Assembly: GCA_032718475.1 (NCBI GenBank)
Contig: JAUCBJ010006760.1
Coordinates: 59,505-123,504 of the forward strand
DNA: 64,000 nt
From: Nemertoderma westbladi
Lineage: Eukaryota > Xenacoelomorpha > Nemertodermatida > Nemertodermatidae
Direction of reading: 5' to 3'
Notes under the pieces: generated by a model
Told to the model about the DNA's origin: nothing
The model's database searches: none
Seen by the model: only the letters and a program-made list of their open reading frames with translations
Shown here: in pieces, positions 10,909 through 24,500 of the stretch
Layout of the letters: each line of letters starts with the position of its first letter
Numbering within the stretch: the stretch's first letter is position 1
Made by a program: the position numbers and the translations under genes

Positions 10909-11195
10909 GTGAACAAAGGCAATAAAAAGCATAGAGAATCGATAAGAACCATCGGCCTATTTCCTTTGTAAACTATTTTTGAACTCTAAACATTATTACC
11001 GGTAACACATTTTAGCACCCGCAATGCATGAAGTGAAGAATATGTAGTGTTAGCGTATTCCTCTATATAGAGTATACAGGTATAGGATGCATTACTGTTG
11101 AAAGCATTTGATGGTTGTGGGTTGTTTATTGAACATCCTATGGTCTTATTTTAGTACTGAACCGCTTGGAATACGTAGGCCTACTGCTACTAATG

Positions 11196-11335
11196 CAGTT
11201 AGGTACAATGGCCAAATCTGGCAATAATTGTGATTGCCATATTTGGCAACCAAGCAAAATCTGGCAACATTTCTGATTGCCTGATTTGGCAACTATATAA
11301 AGCCATTGTTGCCATATTTGGCAACTTAACTAACT
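11196..11335. repeat. Left TIR and subterminal TTGCCA...TGGCAA array
   Basis: The 29-bp TIR at 11196-11224 is followed by five or so copies of a near-palindromic word (TTGCCATATTTGGCAA, ATCTGGCAAC, TTGCCTGATTTGGCAAC). The same words recur beside the right TIR. Confidence 0.7.
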
Positions 11336-11461
11336 CATTGAATATGGCTTATATCGCTCTGCGTCATTAAGTCCTATGGTCATTCCTTAGATCCTGAAAT
11401 GTTAGGTCTAAGGGCCAGGTTATACTTATACCGGCTTATAATAAGTTCTAGTCTAACCAAT

Positions 11462-11605
11462 ACAGCAATATATTGTAATAAATCGTAAATAAGATGAGAA
11501 TGAGAATCAATAACACAAACACAGCAATATCTGAATATATCGTAATAAATCGTAAATACTGAAATAAGATGAGAATGAGAATCAATCTGTCAATAACACA
11601 AACAC
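11462..11605. repeat. Tandem duplication inside the TIR element
   Basis: A ~60-base segment (ACAGCAATAT, TAATAAATCGTAAAT, AAGATGAGAATGAGAATCAA, AACACAAACACAG) is present twice in direct orientation with a few inserted bases. Non-coding. The rest of 11336-12157 shows no gene. Confidence 0.65.
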
Positions 11606-12157
11606 AGACTGACCAGCTGACTGGTGATAGTTTATTTTTGCTAGTAATCTCTGGCGCTGCCTGGCTGCTTGGGGAGGTGGTTGATTGTTGTTTGTGCCAA
11701 TAATAGTTAAAGATTGTAACTGCAGAACTGTGTAATGATGATACAATTGCCCTGCAATCTAAATCATCCTTCACTCACAGTTCAGTATATCTATCTTTCC
11801 ATTCTGCGATTCCTACATAAAGACATATAATATACTGATATATGAAAATAATTTCATCCCGTTTTTCATTAGGGCCTACTAGAATCAATTTGGTTGAATC
11901 TCTTAACACACATTTTGGTTTTCTCAGTCTTTCTAAATTTTGACACAAATTCGATTTTTCTTCTGTCACACCGTTTCTCAAACTTCAGAACTTTAACGCC
12001 CCCTTGCCTGCTTGGTGCCTTGTCAGCTTGTGGTGATGTTCACGTTGTCAATTATTATTATTATTATTACGTTTAGTTCCATTTCAGCCTTTGAAGAATA
12101 TGACATGTATTATTCTTTAGTTTTGTTTATGTCTGTACAGCCTGACAGCTATGCATA

Positions 12158-13306
12158 TGTTTGCGCTTTTAAGACCTTTGACAGTTTAACCTGCCAAAAT
12201 TAGAATGTCTTTTAGAGGATAGATAGTCTTTAGCCTATGACGAGTATTTGATACACTACATTAGCCGAAGTCAGTCTATGCGCAATCATTCACCCGCTGG
12301 ATATACCCGGGAGACTGAATTCGGAAGCCTAATGATTGATGGTGTAAGCCTACTGTATTATTCGACTGATCGTAATATATAATCTCTGACAAATATTATT
12401 CACTTTCGGGAAATATTAACAGTTCCTTTAGGACGTGGCGCTCTAAATATGTAAACAGAGTTATGACTTAAACTAGACACAACGAAATGGCTATAGATTC
12501 ACGTATATGGCGCATTCTTTAGGAGATGCTTTGTTATCAGTTACAATCATACACAATGCTGCACAATACTGCACACTAATCTGCCGACCTTCACTAAATT
12601 TAGTCACGTATAAAGAGAGCAACATACAATTTATGTTGGGCCTATGAAATAGCATTAGATTCACTCCAAACCACTTAACGTAGGTTGCAATCGTTTATCT
12701 GTAACCGGTCTCTCTAACCTTTAGTATATCAAGAAGATTGGGATGTCTGACTATTGATCAGTATTCCGATATAATATTTCATCAACAAATATAATGAATA
12801 ACCGACAGTAAAAGCAGTAATATTAGTAAGATATGGTAAGTAAGTAAGATATGAATTGCATAGATAACAGATATACGTTCTATAATTAAGCCTACTAATG
12901 TAAGACTAAAGACTGAAACACGGAGGTGCCAAAAGCCGGTGTTCTTAGGCTCTGGGCAAAAACATAACACTGAATTCCTGAGTTTCTGTATCCACCTCCA
13001 ACACAGAGACAAAAAACGCTCTGATTGGTCGACCGAACAACGAGAGAACAAAGAAACAAAGAAATGTCGACGTGGCAATATCAGCTGTTAGCCGTCGTCA
13101 TGGTAGCGACACTGTTTTCAAGAGTATCTAGCTTATTGCGTCACGAAATTGCGGATTATGTCCTCTAAAGTACAAATACAGAAGAAATGGCTTTTATGTC
13201 CTCTAAAACACCAGTACAGCAAGGACACGGCCTTTTTATGCCTGGTAAATCAACTACAGAGTACTTTACGGGAAAATAACCGGCTAATTACGCAAAAGCT
13301 TTTACA
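12158..13306 (-). repeat. 3' LTR of the long BEL/Pao element
   Basis: 1149 bp. Identical in length to 28749-29897, with about six substitutions between them (for example C/A near 12437 and G/T near 13151). A 98-codon coding-strand frame (12782-13078) lies inside both LTRs but lacks an ATG start and I do not treat it as a gene. Confidence 0.95.
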
Positions 13307-13326
13307 CCGCTCCCAGAAAATGGGAT
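13307..13326 (-). other. Polypurine-like tract next to the 3' LTR
   Basis: On the coding strand the bases just before the 3' LTR read TCCCATTTTCTGGGAGCGG. The same sequence precedes the 3' LTR of the second copy (56204-56223), so it is a good candidate for the plus-strand primer site, though it is only partly purine. Confidence 0.55.
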
Positions 13327-13384
13327 TTAAGTCTATAAAATATAACAAATCATAGTTTCTAAAATATAAAAATACTCTAAACAG

Positions 13385-16300
13385 TTAGTCTTTCTTACGC
13401 GGACGGCGTTTACGCAGTTTTTTGAGGCTAGCAAGAGTCCTTTTCTCTTTGGGGCGAGCCACTTTACTAGGAGGGCTATAACTCCTGGGTGAAGGGTGCA
13501 ATACAATTGCATCAGAAGGTTTCGGATTGCGATCGGTGTATCCGCCGGTCGAGGTACCTGGTTGATCGATATCAACTTCCGTGGAGCGAGGTCTAACAGC
13601 CTTTAGGGCGCGCCTCAGGACAGCAGCTCCTACGGGTCCTTGACGGGTCGTCTGGACAATGGCGGTAGGCGGACCGTGAGTGGTGAGAAACTTCCTTGAT
13701 TTAATGGTTCTTTCCAGCTCGCGTTCTCGGGCTCGATATTCGTAGGGCCGTCGAGATACTTCCTGTAACTCAGGGTGCGAGTTGATAAATAAATCGCCAT
13801 ACTCAGGGTCTTGACGGATATAATTGATCAAATGGTATGAAGTAATATCGTTAGGATTGACGTTCCTAAGGTATTTTCGAACGAATTTGGTGGAAATACA
13901 CTCACCAACACGCTTCATTAGTTCGTAACTCGGTGTACGTGTTTTTTGTTCCACAGACGCGAATAAATAAGGATGGAACGCGTAAACTCCCTCGTAAGAG
14001 CGTCCAGGGTAGTATCGATGACGGGACTCACAATGTAAATCCGCGTTCGCTTCCCAAGCTCGGATGTAGCGCAGGGTAATCATTTCATCTACGCTCTCTA
14101 AATCGTGATTAAAGGGGCAATTATAACTGGCATGTCCTTTAAGTTGACAGTGGTGGCATTGAGTCATAAATTGGGGGCAGACTGCAAAAATATGAGAGTT
14201 ATTAAGTCTGCAATACGCACAATATATCTCCATCATTGGTTGTTCGTGGAAATAGGAGCAGGGTACGTCTGAGTCCATAGGAGTGAAATGGTCTCTCGAT
14301 GCGCATAATCGACAACGTTTTCGAGAAACATAGTTAGCGTGTCGATAATCGTATGCGGTGAGACATTGTGGACCTTGATACCACTCTAAGACGTAGCCGT
14401 TATCGCTGCTCCGGGGCGCTGTAGGCTGAATCGCTTCAGCTTCTAAGCATATTGGTTCGTCTTCCAATTGCATAGCTGAGGTAGGTGCGGCCGTCTCCGC
14501 AAGCGGACCCACTGTCTGAACTTCGACGACAGAATAACCCGTGGGTATTCGGGGTCTTTGTATAACAGATGAATGCAAGTTCTGTATACAAACGTCCTGA
14601 AAAAGGGCAAATCCCGCGCTGTTTAGCTTCTCCACCGCTGAGTCTCTCAGGCTGAGTTTGGTCAGAGCGCGGTCCTTGAACTGACTATCAACGTTACGGA
14701 ACGGAGTCAGAAAGCGCCTGAAACATTCAAAGCGGATGAATTTATTGTGTTCATCTAACTTGGCGAGTTTGGTTCCAAGTATTAAGGGATGGGCGCGTAT
14801 GGTACGACTGCACACATCGGCTAGCCAACCGGCAAGTGCTGCGTTTTCAAAGATCGTGTATATAGCTAAGGAGGGACGAAGTGGAACACTCATAAAGCTA
14901 TACACGGCGCCAGGTGCGGTCAACGGTCCATCAAAGTATAAACGAGAATAATGATCTCCGTATACTTGTTGGTAATTTATAGGATTTCCAACCTTGAAAT
15001 TCCATCCGTATTCTTGAAAGGCAAGATGTCCGATGGAGGTTCGTTGTACTTTAGTAATACCGCTGGGTGTATCTAACTGATCCAGATGTTTCTGCAGTTG
15101 TTCGAGTTCGACATGATCGAGAGGATTTATTAGCGGTAGAAACTTCAGACTATGTGTAGGATCTTCCGGTTTTACCATGTAATATTGTTTTAGATTGACG
15201 TAATAAGGGTGATCTTTGATCCCGTAAAACGAGTCCGGTAAAGGTCTAGCGCGTATGTTTACATCGTGTACCATGCGACGGACAAGATCTGCTCTATTGT
15301 CCGGAGGTTCAACGAGTATATCATCGACACGAGCGGATTCGATGGGGGGACGCTGCAACATAGGAGCGTCGGCGATAAGATCTCGAGATCTTAGGTTGAT
15401 AACAACCGGTTGGGGTTGTGCCGTCGCAAAAAGTTTGTCTCCGAAATGGGGAACCATCGAGGGATGAAGAATGGTTTTAGAGTAGAGATCCGTCATAAGG
15501 ATTTGCGCTTCGGGTTGCGCTAAAGCCGCTTCTTCTCTCTCATCCAGTTCTATATGTCTCTCCTCGAGCTGATACTCCTCCGCTTGTTGTTGTAGACGCT
15601 CATCTAGAAACTCTTGTAAAGAGTAGGTTCGTCCACGTTCGATGTCCTCTTCGAGATTTTGTATTTCTCTATCGAACTGGGGTAAAGCTAATTCCTTCAC
15701 CGCTTGGACTTGTTGCTGCAATTTACGCTTCTCCAAACAATCGTACGTTCCCTTTCCGATTTTCTGCCGAATAGCGTCTAATGCGTTTCGTACGACGCTC
15801 TCTTCGACTTCCGTAACGGGTTGGATAGAGGTGAAGCCGGGACGGTTGTATGGGTTAAACGGCGATATTAGATGCCCACGTCCCAAACCAGCTAGGTAGG
15901 GTTGGTGAATGTCTCGTGAGCCTACTACCGGAGTGCCACCGATCAACTGTTCGGGTAACACTAGATCTTTGAACAGTGAGTACAGTTCGGGAGGATCCGT
16001 GATACTATTAGGGTCAAGAGTTTGAGGTCTAACTGAGGAATGCGGAGGTCTGACCGAGTATTCCGGAACTCTGATCATCGGTTTGTTCAAGGATCGCTTG
16101 AGTCGAGCGACCGCAGGGGACACGTCGAAAAGGTTTCGCTCGAAACTCCCATAAGTATATCATGTAAAACTGTGTTTAGCGCAACGTCTCCGCGGATGTT
16201 TATGTCTTTCCGTTTGCTGGTTGGGTCTAGGGCATTCATCGCAGTAATACCAAAGACGCACGTCCTGCAGGGGAAACGCGGGTGATCGTTCTCCAGTTTT

Positions 16301-16909
16301 ACAATATTCCTCCATCTGTTCGAAGCTATCTGGGACAACAGGTAGCGGTCGATCGGCGGTAAGATACATCATAGTGAAATAGAGTCGTTTGAGTTCTATC
16401 ATAGGATCATGATGTATAACTTGAGGATATCGAGTTTCGAGATTTTGTTGACTGGCAATATTGAGGTATGTCTCTCTCAAGAATTCCAGATAATCGTTGA
16501 AGTCGCTGCGTTTATCTGGCTCTTCAACGTCTTCTCTTTCGAGTCTATTTCGAATAGAGTTCTCGTGTTCTATTCGTGGTTTATCGTTCCGACTCCGCTG
16601 GGTATGATATTTAAATAAAACCATTTCCCTTTCGGTATCCACATCGTCCGTATCGTGTAAATCGATAGGATGGCCAGTAGTTAAGAAGTCCATATACGTA
16701 CCATTACGATGCGTATAACGAGCGGTGAACTTTCTATAATCCAATTCACGCGTAAGTTGCTCCGGGGACATTGGCGGTTCGATGTAACGACCATCATCTT
16801 CCGTAGTAGTTGGACCAGCGTCGCCGCGTATCAAACTATCGACAAACGCTTGTAAAGGTAGAGTATATCGCTCCCTGATACCAAGATCATCTTCTATCAA
16901 CTCAGTCAT
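13385..16909 (-). CDS. Accessory ORF2 of the BEL/Pao element, one internal stop
   Basis: A single reading frame of 1175 codons from an ATG at 16909 to a TAA at 13385, interrupted by one TGA at 16160-16162 (after codon 249). The downstream part (13385-16123 and the 12 codons before it) stays in the same frame and has no ATG near its start. I do not recognise a family. Visible features: a charged coiled-coil-like stretch (nt about 15520-15760), Cys pairs followed by two CCHC-type knuckles (C-x2-C-x5-H-x4-C and C-x2-C-x4-H-x4-C, CHHCQLKGHASYNC at 14117-14158), and a strongly basic C-terminus ending KKLRKRRPRKKD. I see no signal peptide or transmembrane segment, so an envelope role is unlikely. 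A nucleic-acid-binding, Gag-like or nuclear role is more plausible. The second copy encodes the same N- and C-terminal parts at 54856-56145. Confidence 0.75.
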
Positions 16910-18555
16910 ATCTGCTATGAGTTTATCAATATTATAATGAGTTTATATATATTAGGCTAGCGGGCGTCGCTGCCTACCCCTCTTTTGCCCCCGGACAGTG
17001 TAAGATCCTCAGCGCCGATGTACCGTCGTCGCTGTGCTTTCGCCAACGATGTAGCCACACAACGACAACGATAACCGGCACAAGTCACTCCACTGTCCGT
17101 CCCAAAGGCTTAGATGTACTGCAGGTTTTTCTTGGAGAGTTAGGGTTACTTTCACAATTGCGACTCGCTACTGTAAACACACCTTAGTAGTAACATTCAC
17201 CTACAAACGCACAAATTCAACACAACTGCAACAAACTGCACACATTCGGGCCATTTGTCCGTTAGTCAGTACCTTCCAGAATGTCACTGTATTTATTATG
17301 TATCCTTGGATACTAGCAGTGCGCTATTTATTCCCTATGCTATTCAATGGGGCATGCCTTCTATTGTTCTTTTAACTCACTTCTAATTCTAGCGTGGTTG
17401 TTGCCATGGTGACATTATGGAAAGCTAGCGGTAGAATTAGGGTAATTCTCATGCATACAGATCTGGGATGCTATTTAATAGTAATTCTTTAATGGTCAAT
17501 ATCCCCTTTATACATGATTCTATGAATTTTATCGGCTATTGACTATACATTGGAGATTCTCGCACACAAATACACTTAATAGAGTGAATCTCCGCTCCCA
17601 TGATCTATTAATTAATGGAATTTTGGGAATGTTATAAATTGTCTAAAATGACAATTTATTAAATTCATTAAAATATCTGAATTTAAATTTATTCCCGTAA
17701 ATTTTATTATTTAATGTTAAATAGACACAATTTTATTCCAGAACGTGTCTGGGAACTTGGATCCTTAATTCTAGGAAATTTGTCCTTTTTAAGAGTATCG
17801 GTAAGTGCTACAATATCTTAATCGACTAGAATTTTAAAGGATCTGATATTTGACAGAATTTTGTAAATATTAATAATTAATATTTAGGATGGTCACCAGT
17901 TTATTCCAGAACTTGTCTGGGGACGTTAACCACTGATTCTAGAATTTTGTCTTTCAAGTATATCGGTGGGTGCCGCGATATCTTAATCGACTAGAATTAC
18001 AGATGGTCAAAGGGTTTAACAGATTTATTTGCGTTGTACGCTACTGTTAAAGGGACATCACGCTACTATATGTATTATTTAATATACGGTATGAGAGCAA
18101 TATCGCACGAAGCAATGTCAGTGTGAAGAGGCAAGTCGTTTCCAAGGTCTACCCAGAGCTTGGTTTAGCTGAGACACGAGGATCTGAACTTTGCATTCCT
18201 AATACTCTGCCTACCAATAATACTTGAATATAGTAGTGGCTTTATTGTACTTTAATAAGTACGGACATTTCCTCTTACTGTAGTCACGTATTTATAATAT
18301 AATACGGACAGTAAGGAAGGAGAAAAAGAATTATTTCTCGCCGTCGCACTAAATATATAATATATACATAATTAAATAATAAACGCGAATATATATTGCA
18401 CTAATCTACTAAATAATCTCTAAAATATCATACTACTAAATAAAATTAAATAAAACAATTAAAATAAAATTACATAATAATACATACATAAATATAAAAG
18501 AATAAAACAAATACAAATATAAAGTAATATGGTCACACACCCACTCCAGCCGTCG
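16910..18555 (-). other. Spacer between pol and ORF2 with conserved tandem repeat
   Basis: 1.65 kb without an ORF. It includes two copies, offset by about 168 bp (from 17735 and from 17903), of a block containing ATTCCAGAAC, TGTCTGGG, GATTCTAGAA or AATTCTAGGAA, TATCGGT and ATATCTTAATCGACTAGAATT. The second element keeps the same spacer length (53232-54855) and the same double block (about 53775-54060). This suggests a cis-acting role, for instance in producing or exporting an ORF2 mRNA. Confidence 0.65.
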
Positions 18556-21500
18556 TTAAGTTGGGGAGTCCCTAGATGTTTGTTGGATTAGGGAGGTGGT
18601 CGTGGGAAGAGTATCTTGTCTCCCATAGTTTCCGGAGAGTTCTCTGTCTCTTTCCAGTAAACATAAACGTCCCACTGGGCGATTGAGCTGCTGCGTCTCG
18701 AAGACAATTCCCGGTTTCTTGAAGTTACGTCGCATGACGACGAGTTCTACCGATCGCACCAAACCGTCATCCGAGATGTGAGTCTCGATGATACGACCTG
18801 TCTGCCACCTCTTACGTGGAAGATCTACATCCACAATAAGAACCATGTCTCCAGCGCTGACGTTTTCTTGCTGCGCAAACCACTTAGTTCGAAGTTGTAG
18901 CGTGGGCAGATAATGTTTTTCGAAATGGTCAGCGAAATGACGGGATAACAACTGCATGAGTTGCCAAGTTTGTCGGCAGTATTCGTCTCCGTCTGTGATT
19001 TCCGATTGTGGGAGCATGGCTACAGGTTTCTTCAGTAGGAAGTGCGCGGGTGTTAGCGCTTCCAGGGAATCGGGACTCGATGAGACTGGCATAAGCGGTC
19101 TCTCGTTGAGATAGGCGGCGATTTCTTCCATTAACGTCCGCAAAAGTTCGTCGGTGAGATAAGCGCGGCAAGGCACTATAAAATGAAATGCCGTCTTCAC
19201 ACTTCTTATTAATCTCTCCCAACTTCCTCCCCACCAAGGGGCGTCGGCGGCGTTGAAGGTCCAACTAGACGCTGTTACTCGTAGTTGGTCGTCCACCTGT
19301 CTTTGGTTCCAATCTTTGACGTAAGCTCTGATTTCATTGTTGGCACCAATGAAGTTTGTTCCCTTATCAGATCTCATCGTGTTACTAGTGCCAAAGCGAG
19401 CGATCTGTCGTCGTAAGCTTAATAGAAAGCTGTTGGTAGATAAATCGTTCACCATATCGAGATGGATGGCTCTACAAGTCATACAAACAAAGATTACACA
19501 CCATCTCTTGACTATAGTCCTAGCACGATATACTTCAATAGGGCCAAATAAATCCACACCGGTATTAGTAAAGGGTGGTTCATAAAAGCTTACTCGTTCC
19601 CTAGGTAATTCTGCCTCTCTCTGTGTTAAAGGCCTACTGAATGCTTTCCTACAGGGTATACAGTTCCTAAGAACTTGGTTCAGAGCTCTACGGGGTTTAT
19701 AAAAATAATAGCGAGTTCGAATTTCGCTAAGAACTCGTTCTCTACCAGCATGATAAAGTTTGCTGTGAACATCTACAATCATCTTGACTTGTATTTCAAG
19801 ATTTCTAATGAGTATGGGGAACTTAGTATCAAAGGATAATGGGGCATTCGTTAACCTTCCTCCAACACGTATCAACCCATCTATCATTGTGCTAGAGAAA
19901 CGATCCCTTAAGCGCATCTGTGGATTTCTCAACAACAGGAAATACTTATCGGAATCTTCATAGCATTGTAAGAGTCTCAGCATCTGTTTGTTGGTTTCTT
20001 CATGCTCCTGATAACTGATCTTCTCCTTCAGAAACCTGTCGGGTATCTTATATTTGGGAAGGTCTTTAATAACATGGACCTGCACTGATGTGATTGGAGC
20101 GGTATCACCCTTTGTTTTCATCCCAGAGTAGTGATGGTGAAAACATCTCTTTAAATATGTAACGGCCTTACAAAGCCGATTCCAGGAACTGTAGTGATGC
20201 ATCGCTCTCTGCAGAAGAGGTGAGAGTCCTTGCGAGACGTCTGGTATGCCAGATTTCCAATCCTTATCACGGATTTCCACAATGGGTTTATTTGTGGCTG
20301 TGGGTTTCTGATCCAAAGCGTCGTCTCCGGAAGTATGTAGTACAGACAGATCTACTGTGGGTTTGAATAACTTCGATTTACTCGCCTGAGTTTTAGGCTT
20401 GACTTTCTCCGCTCCCTTGGCCTGTCTAATTTCTGCTGTAGTAAGATGAGGAGGCCATTCTTCTTCTTCTTTGTAGAGGAAGTCGGGTCCACCTAACCAG
20501 TCTGGAGTATCTACCAGTTCTTGTGGAGTTGCTCCCCTGGAAGCGATGTCCGCTGGATTAATCGTTCCGGGGCAATGTCTCCATTGATCCATCGTCGTGC
20601 GACTGAGTATAATAGCTACTCTGTTGGTAACGAAGACGCTGAACTGACAGACTTCATTGGTTATATACTCCAACACGAGTAAAGCGTCGGTCCAATAGAC
20701 AGTTTTCTCCAGGGGATAGTCGATCTGTTCTGTTACATTCCGGCCGATGGCTGTAGCGTATAGAGCCGCTTTTAACTCCGCTCGAGGAACTTTCAACTTG
20801 TTGTTTATCAATGCCTTAGAGGTAACCAAGGCGACTTTGATTCCGTCCGGAGTTTCCACCCTTAGGTAGGCTACTATACCTATTCCCATATCGCTGGCGT
20901 CTCCAAACACATGGAGTTGATATGAATACGTAGGGAGAACATGACCAAAATATGAACGGGAAATTATAAAGTTTTCGATGGCTGGTAGAGAATCTTCCCA
21001 TTTCATCCACTTCTTTAATAATTCTCCCTTAAGTGGATCGTCCCATGAGTGGTTTTCAAGCCACATTTGTTGTACTAAACTCCGAGCAATCAATATAACT
21101 GGGCTAATAAATCCCAATGGATCGAAATAAGTGCTCAGGATACTTAAACAAATCCGTTTAGTCCGAACTGGATTATCTCGCTGTTTTAATTGGAAAAACA
21201 GGATATCTCTTTCTGTGTCCCATTTCAAACCAAGGGTCTTAGTTTCTGGGAGATCATCCTTTATTAGATCTAGGTCTTTTGCTCCTCGATCTTCTACCGG
21301 GATCGACTCCAGAAACTCACGGGAGTTGCTAGTGAATTTAGTTAATCGAAATCCACCTTTCTTTAAGCATTCTACCGTTCCTTTAGCGACCTCAATGGCT
21401 TCTTCGACTGATGGAAGGGACTTCAGATTATCGTCCATGTAGATGTCTCGTTTGATATTGTCGATCACCTCTTTAGAGAAGGCGTCTCGGTTGTCATCCG

Positions 21501-24500
21501 CAGTGGTGCGCACCACGGAACAGGCGTTTGAAGGGCTCGAGATTATCCCAAAGGCTTGGATGGTCATCCAGTACTCCACAGGTTTCTTATTGAGGTCTCC
21601 TTCAGGCCACCACAAAAATCGTAGGCTATCTCGATCCCTATCCAGCGCTTTGACTTGTAAGAACATGCCTTCTATATCTGAGGCGAAAGCAATGGAGTAT
21701 TGTCTTAATCTTAATAGTATTCCCAACAAGGATTGGAGTAAGTTGGGTCCGGGTAACAATTCAGAATTAAGAGATTGGCCCATATAAAGGGCGGAACCGT
21801 CAAACACCACTCGTACTTCATGGGGTTTACCGGGTTTGGGAACGTAATGGTGAGTTAAATAATACGTTCTCTCAGTTATAGGTGTTTCTTCCGGTACTAG
21901 CTCCGCATATCCCTTGCTAATAAACTTCTTCAACTGCGTTTGATACATTTCTTTAGCTGAAGAATTTGCCGTAAGACGTCGATGTAGTTGAGCAATTCTT
22001 TTCTCTGCCAAAGGTCTGTTGTTAATGAACTTTGGTTCTCGCTTTCGGAAAGGAAGACCGATCTCATATCTACCTTGATCTTTAAGAAAACGAGTAGTTG
22101 TCGCTTGGATCTGCTTGGCTCTTTCTTCCTCCACCGATAGGGCCTTATCGTAGGAGTTGGGCTCTACAACCTCTTGAGTAAAGAATCTTACGGCGTGTTC
22201 ATCCCGAGTCTTGGCATTATAACGTTCAATGACGTCATTAAGCTCGTCGTTATAGTCGTCTCGCTCGGATGGGAGAAGGAGTTGACATAAGTTCACTTGA
22301 TTTTGCCAAGTCTCGCTTTCCTTAAGGAGATCGATGGCATTCTCCTCCTCGAAAAGTTGATGTATATCGTCGTTGTCTGAGGAGTATGGAGTTCCCTCAG
22401 TTGGATCGTCGAACTCACTGTTCTCAACTTCCCATTCTCGCACTTGATATACCTGATCTTTCGGTAATCTTTCCATGAGAGTTCTACGGGAAGGGCCAGT
22501 AAAGTACCAACCTACTCTAGTTCTTACCGCATAGGTTTGTAGTGGCTGCGGTTGAGCAGGCCGTTTCTCCAATGTCTCGAGCGCCTCATGCGCGTTTTGG
22601 CCGATGAGTATTTGCACTCCAGGATAATCAGTCTGGAATCGAGGTATCTTAAGATGTTGGATGCTCTCATCCTCGTCCCAATTATAAAGGTCTGCTTGAG
22701 TAGTAGCGAAGTTCTTTATAGCCACCATTTTCACTGACCTTATGCTATGTTCTCCTAGTTCGTCCTGGGGGGTGGACAACGCACCTACATAATAATCCGC
22801 TGTTACTGTAGATTTCCAAACCTGCATAATTCCTGACATGTTTAGCTTAGTTCGGAACTTGGGTTGTCCAGCGAATATGTCTTCGGCTAGCTCTTTGTCG
22901 ATGAATGTTCCTGTACTACCGGAGTCAAGGAGGGCGTTCACTACATAACTCCTTTTTGGTCCGTGGACCCTTACCTGTACCACAGGAAATTCTCTAATCC
23001 CTACATTGGAAGTTGGCGCTTTCCAAAATGGTTGTTGATCAGAAGTAGTTAGGGTAAGGTCGCTGTCCGTATCCTTTTCATACGTGAGTGCTCGATACAC
23101 TGTGGTATTTATCGTGTAACAGGATTCGTTTTCGTCGGAGAACTCGTCCTTATAGAATCCTTCCATCTCAGATTGATCAGTGTCGTTCACATCACTGAAT
23201 TGGACATGTAATTCGGAATCACTTACCTGACTCGGACTATTTCGCTCGAATTCAGTGTGCAACAAGATATGATGTTTCGCACCGCACTTGGCACATCTTG
23301 TGTCAGAGTAACAGGTTCGCCGTTGGTGTCCTTGTCTGAGGCAATTATAACACAACCGCTTATCCCACATGACTTCACGTCTCTCAGTTAATGATTTCTT
23401 TAGGAATTCATCACACATATTCAAGCGATGGGTCCCATCACATAGCGCACATTTCGGTTTGATGTTACTTACCTTATTTTGCGTAACATTGTGCACACTT
23501 GTTTTTTCTTCGGGCTTTCTCATCTGAATTCTCTTGGGAGACGTAGGAGGAGTTTTTCTTACCTGTTCTCTCCTGTCATTGGTTCGAGACTTGAATTTAC
23601 TTACCTGATCTTTAGGCATTTTATTGACATAATAAGATCTGTCAGTGTCTTTCCCGCTATCTTCTCCTTGAGAAGTCTGGCTTTCGCCGTCGTCTGTATA
23701 ACACACTGGTGTTACCTTTCTCCTAGAGACGGGTTTTTCACTTACCTTGTTTTCCGGTGTCTTCTCTCTGGACAGTTTTAGGAGCTGTAATTTCACTTCT
23801 CCATCAAGGAATGACATGAGATCAGCCATGGTAGGGTCTCGTCGTTGTTGTTCCATCATATATAACACTTTCTTATCCCAACGTGTACCTACTCCACCCT
23901 TCGGTAAAGTAGAAGCCACTGCTCTAATAACCATAGCATTCTGATACTCATGAGACTTACCTAGCCAATCTAATTGTCTGCAGATCTCCTGAATCTCATC
24001 GGAAAACTCTATAATTCCGCTGCTAATAAACTTTTGGGGCACTACCAATTTTGCATACAAATACCCAGCTATGTTATTCCTATTACCATACCTGATGTTT
24101 AGTGTATCCCAAACTTGTCTTAATCCGTCTGGATGTCCAATAAACTTTAACGCCATTAACTTGGGAGATCCTTCCAAGCACTCGATGAGGAATCTAAGTT
24201 TCTCTCCATTAGATAGCACAGAGTTCTGTATGTTATCTTTGTAATATTCATTAAAAGGTAACCATTTCATCTCATCTCCATTGAACTTGACGATCTCTCC
24301 CACCTTTACCGCTTGCCGGGCTTCGGTTCTAGCCATTTGACGCGTAAAACTTTCTTGGGCCATCGTGTTATTTAATATCGAGTTATCGGTATATAAATTT
24401 CTCGGATTATGATCCGGTCTATAGGGAATATCATTATCAACAGGTCTATAATTACCCTTAATAGGGTTCACTATAGGAGTTTCTACTTCGCTAGCAGTAT

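Larger units (their letters stand above)
6980..10912 (+). mobile_element. CR1/L2-type LINE, apparently full length in its coding part
   Basis: A non-LTR retrotransposon on the plus strand: a short 5' region, a single long ORF (7127-10603), a ~280-base 3' untranslated region, and a terminal (ATCT)n tract at 10882-10908. Single-ORF layout with PHD finger, endonuclease and RT matches the CR1/L2 group. The frame is open upstream of the first ATG back to 6980, so the true 5' end may lie further left and is not fixed. I saw no obvious flanking target duplication. Diverged minus-strand pieces of a relative lie at 32230-32427 and 33745-33856, so the family has more than one copy here. Confidence 0.85.

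Noticed and set aside
12782-13078. 98-codon frame in the LTR (also 29373-29669)
   Set aside because: Starts with TTG and not ATG, and is present only because both LTRs are copies of one sequence; no family motif.
13385-16909. Envelope gene of an endogenous retrovirus
   Set aside because: No signal peptide, no transmembrane segment and no glycoprotein pattern; zinc knuckles and a basic C-terminus point to a nucleic-acid-binding protein.
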